A stretch of 64,000 nt of DNA from JAMOAW01 sp039908535 (GTDB lineage: Bacteria; Pseudomonadota; Magnetococcia; Magnetococcales; JADFZT01): the NCBI GenBank assembly GCA_039908535.1, contig JAMOAW010000027.1, forward strand, positions 1 through 64,000, given 5' to 3'. The position numbers were made by a program, and so were the translations under genes. The notes under the pieces were generated by a model. The model did not search any database. It was not told the DNA's origin and saw only the letters and a program-made list of their open reading frames with translations. Shown here one piece after another: positions 60,540 through 64,000 of the stretch (positions are counted from its first letter, which is position 1; each line of letters begins with the position of its first letter).

Positions 60540-62957
60540 TTATCCTTTCTTGGCACTTCTGTTTTGGGCTTGCAGAAAGGCCGCAGCCATCGCACTCTCC
60601 AAAGGATTGCCCTTGGGCGTTTTGTTGAATAGATTTTGAACCATTTGGGCTTGGGATTTTGCCTTTGGTTCTGTTTTTGTTTGTGGTTTCGTGGCTTGGC
60701 GTTGAGTGCGGGAGGGGGAATGGGCGTTTTTATCGCTTTTTTCAGCTTTTTCTGTTGTATTGGGGGTATGCTCTTGGCTTGGGGTCTCCTCCAAACGCAT
60801 ACTTAAAGCAATACGTCGCCGGGCCGTGTCGATCTCCAGAACACGCACTTTGACCACATCCCCGGTTTTGATGATTTCATGCGGATCTTTGATAAAACGG
60901 TCGGACATCACCGAAATATGCACCAAACCATCTTGATGTACCCCTAAATCAACAAATGCGCCAAAATTGGTAATGTTGGTGACCACCCCTTCTAAAATCA
61001 TGCCGGGTTTTAAATCCTGTAAGGATTCGACCCCCTCTTTAAAAGTAGCGGTTTTAAACTCTGGGCGTGGGTCTCGACCTGGTTTTTCCAATTCAAGCAG
61101 AATATCTTGGATGGTGGGCTCGCCGAATTGATTATCAACAAAGTCAAACGGGTGGAGGGTGCGCAACAGGGCGTGGTTGCCAATTAACTGTTTTAAGGAG
61201 CGATTGGTCATGTGCATAATGCGTTCGACTACCGGGTAAGATTCGGGATGGACCGCCGAGGCATCTAAAGGGGTGTCTCCATCGCGAATACGCAAAAAGC
61301 CCGCAGCCAGTTCATAGGTTTTAAGACCAAATCGGGTCACCTTTTTTAATGATTTACGATTGGGAAAGGGGCCAAATTCGTTGCGATGGTTGACAATATT
61401 GAGGGCTAAGGTGGCGTTTAAACCAGAAACCCGCTCCAGTAGAGGGGGAGAGGCGGTGTTGACATCGACCCCAACGGCATTCACCGCGTCCTCTACCACG
61501 CCGTTTAAAGCCTCCATCAGGCTCTTTTCCTCAACATCGTGTTGATACTGCCCAACACCAATCGATTTTGGATCAATTTTTACCAATTCCGCCAGGGGAT
61601 CTTGTAGGCGTCTGGCTATGGAGACCGCCCCCCGCAACGTAACATCCAACTCTGGCAGCTCTTTGGAGGCATATTCCGAGGCCGAATAGACCGAAGCTCC
61701 AGATTCGCTGATCACAATGCTGGTAAGATGCAACTCAGGATGAAGCTTGCGCAGCTCTCCAACCAAGCGATCGGTCTCTCGCGAGGCAGTACCGTTGCCA
61801 ATGGCAATGAGTTTAACCTGATAGCGTTTGGCCAACGTAGCCAGTTTTTGCACAGCTTCCAAGGCTTGATTGTGGGGTGGGTGGGGATAGAGGGTATCGG
61901 TGGCACACACCTTACCCGTGGCATCCACCACCGCCACTTTGACCCCGGTGCGTAAACCAGGGTCTAAACCAATCACCGGAACCTGTCCCGCTGGGGCGGC
62001 CAGTAATAAGTCTTTTAAGTTGTTGGCAAAGACCCGAATGGCCTCTTTGTGAGCCATTTGCGTGAGTTGTTTGATTAAATCGTTTTCTAAATAGCCGCTG
62101 ATGCGCTTGCGCCACGCTTGGCGGACTCCTTGTAACATCCAAATGGCCCCAGGGGCTTGACGGTTGCGGAGCTCCAGATGTTGAATGATTCGCTCTTCAC
62201 AGGTGGAAGTCTGCTCTTTGCTGAGTTCGGTATCGTCTTCATGTACCAAAACCATACGCAAAACCCCTTCGCTTTTACCTCGCAACATGGCCAGGGCGCG
62301 GTGCGAGGGGATTTTGTTGAGCAATTCTTGAAAATTGAAATAATCGGAAAAGTTGCTACCGCTCTCTTCCTGTCCAGCGATGACGGTGGTTTGAATCACG
62401 CCATGTTGTTGCAAAATGGTACGTAACTCTCCCAGCAACTGGGCATCTTCAGCTAAAATATCGACGAGAATATCCCGTGCCCCCTCCAGGGCTTGCTCGA
62501 CGGTGAGAATGTTTTTGCCCGGATTTATGAATTGTTGCGCTACCTCTTCGGGGCGATCGTTGAGATGGGCCTGGATATGTTGGAAAAGGGGTTCCAAACC
62601 AGCCTCACGGGCAGCGGTGGCCTTGGAGTGCCGTTTCGGACGAAATGGTAAATAAAGATCCTCTAAGCGGGTTTTGGAGTCGGCCGCCAAGATCTCTTGT
62701 TCCAACTTTGGCGTCAGTTGGCCAGATTCGCGGATACTTTTGAGAATTGCCTCGCGACGGGCCTCCATGTCACGTAGATAGCCTAAGCGTTCCAATAGAT
62801 AACGCAGATGGACGTCCGTTAAACTTCCGGTGATCTCTTTGCGGTATCGGGCGATAAACGGCACCGTCGCCCCCTCGTCCAGCAATTGAATGGCGGCGAT
62901 GACCTGCTCTTCCCGAACGTCGATCTCTTCGGCAATGCGTTGACTGATGGATTTCAT
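60540..62957 (-). CDS. tex: Tex-family RNA-binding transcription accessory protein
   Basis: 805 residues, near the usual 780. N-terminal helical region (VPFIARYRKEITGSLTD), YqgF-like fold (VIGLDPGLRTGVKVAVVDATG), helix-hairpin-helix (GVDVNTASPPLLERVSGLN) and a C-terminal S1 domain (NFGAFVDLGVHQDGLVH). The tail is Lys/Thr/Gln-rich and disordered. GGAAAGGGC precedes the ATG. Tex binds nucleic acid and affects transcription; the exact role is not settled. Confidence 0.95.
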   Translation of the reverse strand: MKSISQRIAEEIDVREEQVIAAIQLLDEGATVPFIARYRKEITGSLTDVHLRYLLERLGYLRDMEARREAILKSIRESGQLTPKLEQEILAADSKTRLEDLYLPFRPKRHSKATAAREAGLEPLFQHIQAHLNDRPEEVAQQFINPGKNILTVEQALEGARDILVDILAEDAQLLGELRTILQQHGVIQTTVIAGQEESGSNFSDYFNFQELLNKIPSHRALAMLRGKSEGVLRMVLVHEDDTELSKEQTSTCEERIIQHLELRNRQAPGAIWMLQGVRQAWRKRISGYLENDLIKQLTQMAHKEAIRVFANNLKDLLLAAPAGQVPVIGLDPGLRTGVKVAVVDATGKVCATDTLYPHPPHNQALEAVQKLATLAKRYQVKLIAIGNGTASRETDRLVGELRKLHPELHLTSIVISESGASVYSASEYASKELPELDVTLRGAVSIARRLQDPLAELVKIDPKSIGVGQYQHDVEEKSLMEALNGVVEDAVNAVGVDVNTASPPLLERVSGLNATLALNIVNHRNEFGPFPNRKSLKKVTRFGLKTYELAAGFLRIRDGDTPLDASAVHPESYPVVERIMHMTNRSLKQLIGNHALLRTLHPFDFVDNQFGEPTIQDILLELEKPGRDPRPEFKTATFKEGVESLQDLKPGMILEGVVTNITNFGAFVDLGVHQDGLVHISVMSDRFIKDPHEIIKTGDVVKVRVLEIDTARRRIALSMRLEETPSQEHTPNTTEKAEKSDKNAHSPSRTQRQATKPQTKTEPKAKSQAQMVQNLFNKTPKGNPLESAMAAAFLQAQNRSAKKG

Positions 62958-62988
62958 GATGCCCTTTCCAGTTTAAAATATATCTTAT

Positions 62989-64000
62989 TTAACAAGGTTG
63001 TATGTGCCGACATTGGGGGTATTGATTACAGCCTAAAAAATGATTGCCTGAATGATGCCCTCTTTTAGCAATGCGTTTAATCAGTTGTCCGGTGTGACAT
63101 TTTGGACAGGGCAATAAATCCTCTGGTGATGATTGGGACAAAGAGGGGTCATTGGCTGATGCCGCCTGCTTGTTGGGGGGGCGTCGTCGGGGGCGCGGCA
63201 TGGCTTTTGCGGCCGGCTGCGACGACGGTTGATCCATAAAATGGTTTGGTACTCCGGCAAAAATGGGCATTCCTAGACGTTCTTTTTCTTTGACATTGTG
63301 AATCAAACGTTGCACCCAGAAGATGGACTTATTTAAAAATTCTTGCAAGCCTTCCTGAGAGTTGGGCGAATGGGCAATATCATCCAGGGCCTGTTCCCAA
63401 ACAGCGGTGGTGGCTGGATCGGTGACACTGTGGGGCAGCATATCCACTAAAGCCCGCCCGGCAGGCTGGCTGAGCAGGCTCTTTTTTCCCTCTTTTACCA
63501 AAAGGCCCCGTTTGAGTAAATTTTCAATGATTGATGCCCGAGTGGCTTCGGTGCCAATACCAGCTGTTTCGCGTAATATTTTACGTAGTCTTGGATCCTC
63601 AACTTGAAGGCCAATATTTTTCATGGCTTGAATCAGGGTGCCTTCGGTATAGCGTTCAGGTGGTTTGGTCTGCTTTTCGTGCATTTGCGCATCAACCACC
63701 TGCACGGGTTGGCCAATTTGGACCTGGGGCAGGGGGTGGGTATCTTCTTGCTCGGCGGATTTTTTATCTTCTTGGCGCAACACTTGTTTCCAGCCAGCAA
63801 TTTTTTCCACCCGGCCCGAAGCCCGAAATAATTCTTGTTGGATCAGAGCCTGAAGAATGGTTTGGTCATATTCAAAAGCGGGAAAAAATTGTGCTAGATA
63901 ATGGCGACGAATGAGATCATAAACCTGTTTCTCCTCATGGGACATGTTTTCCAAATGGACCTTGGACCCGGTTGGAATAATGGCATGGTGGGCAGTGATT
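62989..64000 (-). CDS. topB: DNA topoisomerase III, C-terminal part (runs off the window)
   Basis: About 337 codons of the 3' end; the frame stays open through 64000 (ITAHHAIIPTG, a type IA topoisomerase motif), so the start lies beyond the window. ERYTEGTLIQAMKNIG, GIGTEATRASIIENLLKRG and a C-terminal zinc-ribbon-like CPKCHTGQL...GCNQYPQC follow. It relaxes negative supercoils and decatenates via single-strand passage. TopA is the main alternative, but the short single zinc motif and the linker favour TopB. Confidence 0.88.
   Translation of the reverse strand, partial: ITAHHAIIPTGSKVHLENMSHEEKQVYDLIRRHYLAQFFPAFEYDQTILQALIQQELFRASGRVEKIAGWKQVLRQEDKKSAEQEDTHPLPQVQIGQPVQVVDAQMHEKQTKPPERYTEGTLIQAMKNIGLQVEDPRLRKILRETAGIGTEATRASIIENLLKRGLLVKEGKKSLLSQPAGRALVDMLPHSVTDPATTAVWEQALDDIAHSPNSQEGLQEFLNKSIFWVQRLIHNVKEKERLGMPIFAGVPNHFMDQPSSQPAAKAMPRPRRRPPNKQAASANDPSLSQSSPEDLLPCPKCHTGQLIKRIAKRGHHSGNHFLGCNQYPQCRHIQPC

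Noticed and set aside
1..64000. tRNA, rRNA or known riboswitch
   Set aside because: No cloverleaf, rRNA-like stretch or recognised aptamer motif was seen on either strand; a covariance-model scan could not be run here.

Overview
The window looks like a chromosomal segment of a motile Gram-negative proteobacterium. It has an AmgK/MurU muropeptide-recycling pair, a DamX-like SPOR protein, FlgH/FlgI L- and P-ring genes, EttA, Tex and a 309-residue IlvE. Several FliW/CsrA-linked flagellins, many large hybrid kinases and AT-rich interspersed palindromes would fit a magnetotactic coccus (Magnetococcales/Etaproteobacteria). That placement is an inference from gene style only; no rRNA or magnetosome gene is present.

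Layout. 0-8 kb: ettA, ilvE, an unknown gene, a large AAA+/SPOR (DamX-like) gene and a ROK fructokinase (mak). 8-18 kb: a surface-glycan or flagellin-glycosylation type region with two CgeB-like glycosyltransferases, a SAM methyltransferase, a DegT-family aminotransferase, an orphan E1-alpha/E1-beta thiamine-diphosphate pair and an NAD-dependent sugar epimerase. 18-33 kb: the filament region, with two nearly identical flagellins, suhB, flgK, flgL, fliW, a giant 833-residue flagellin, a second fliW, a fourth flagellin, fliD, two fliS paralogues and a small FliT-like gene. 33-41 kb: hslR, a chemoreceptor, two small unknown genes (one a frameshifted coiled-coil protein), tsaE-amgK-murU and a purB with a disrupted 3' end. 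41-50.5 kb: three large hybrid histidine kinases, one fused to a periplasmic-binding-protein-like domain in an unusual order, plus a single-domain response regulator. 50.7-57 kb: csrA, flgN, flgM and flgF-G-A-H-I-J, all on the minus strand. 57-64 kb: mazG, a small membrane protein, a decayed stretch with an IS1380-type transposase fragment, a Sel1-repeat gene, tex and the 3' part of topB.

How it fits together. flgK-L and flgF-J each start downstream of a sigma-54-like promoter, and the first flagellin has a sigma-28-like promoter. FlgM, FlgN, FliS, FliT-like, FliW and CsrA form the usual export, chaperone and translational-feedback set. Here FliW and FliS are duplicated, and the flagellin leaders carry conserved GGA motifs suited to CsrA. 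The glycan genes next to the flagellins suggest filament or surface modification.

The most striking non-genic signal is a family of interspersed palindromic cassettes (about a dozen copies), usually starting within 10-30 bp of stop codons and concentrated between convergent genes. Two copies are interrupted by a 213-224 bp element with GGTACC-type terminal inverted repeats and exact 8-bp target duplications: a non-autonomous transposon (MITE) whose source element is not in the window.
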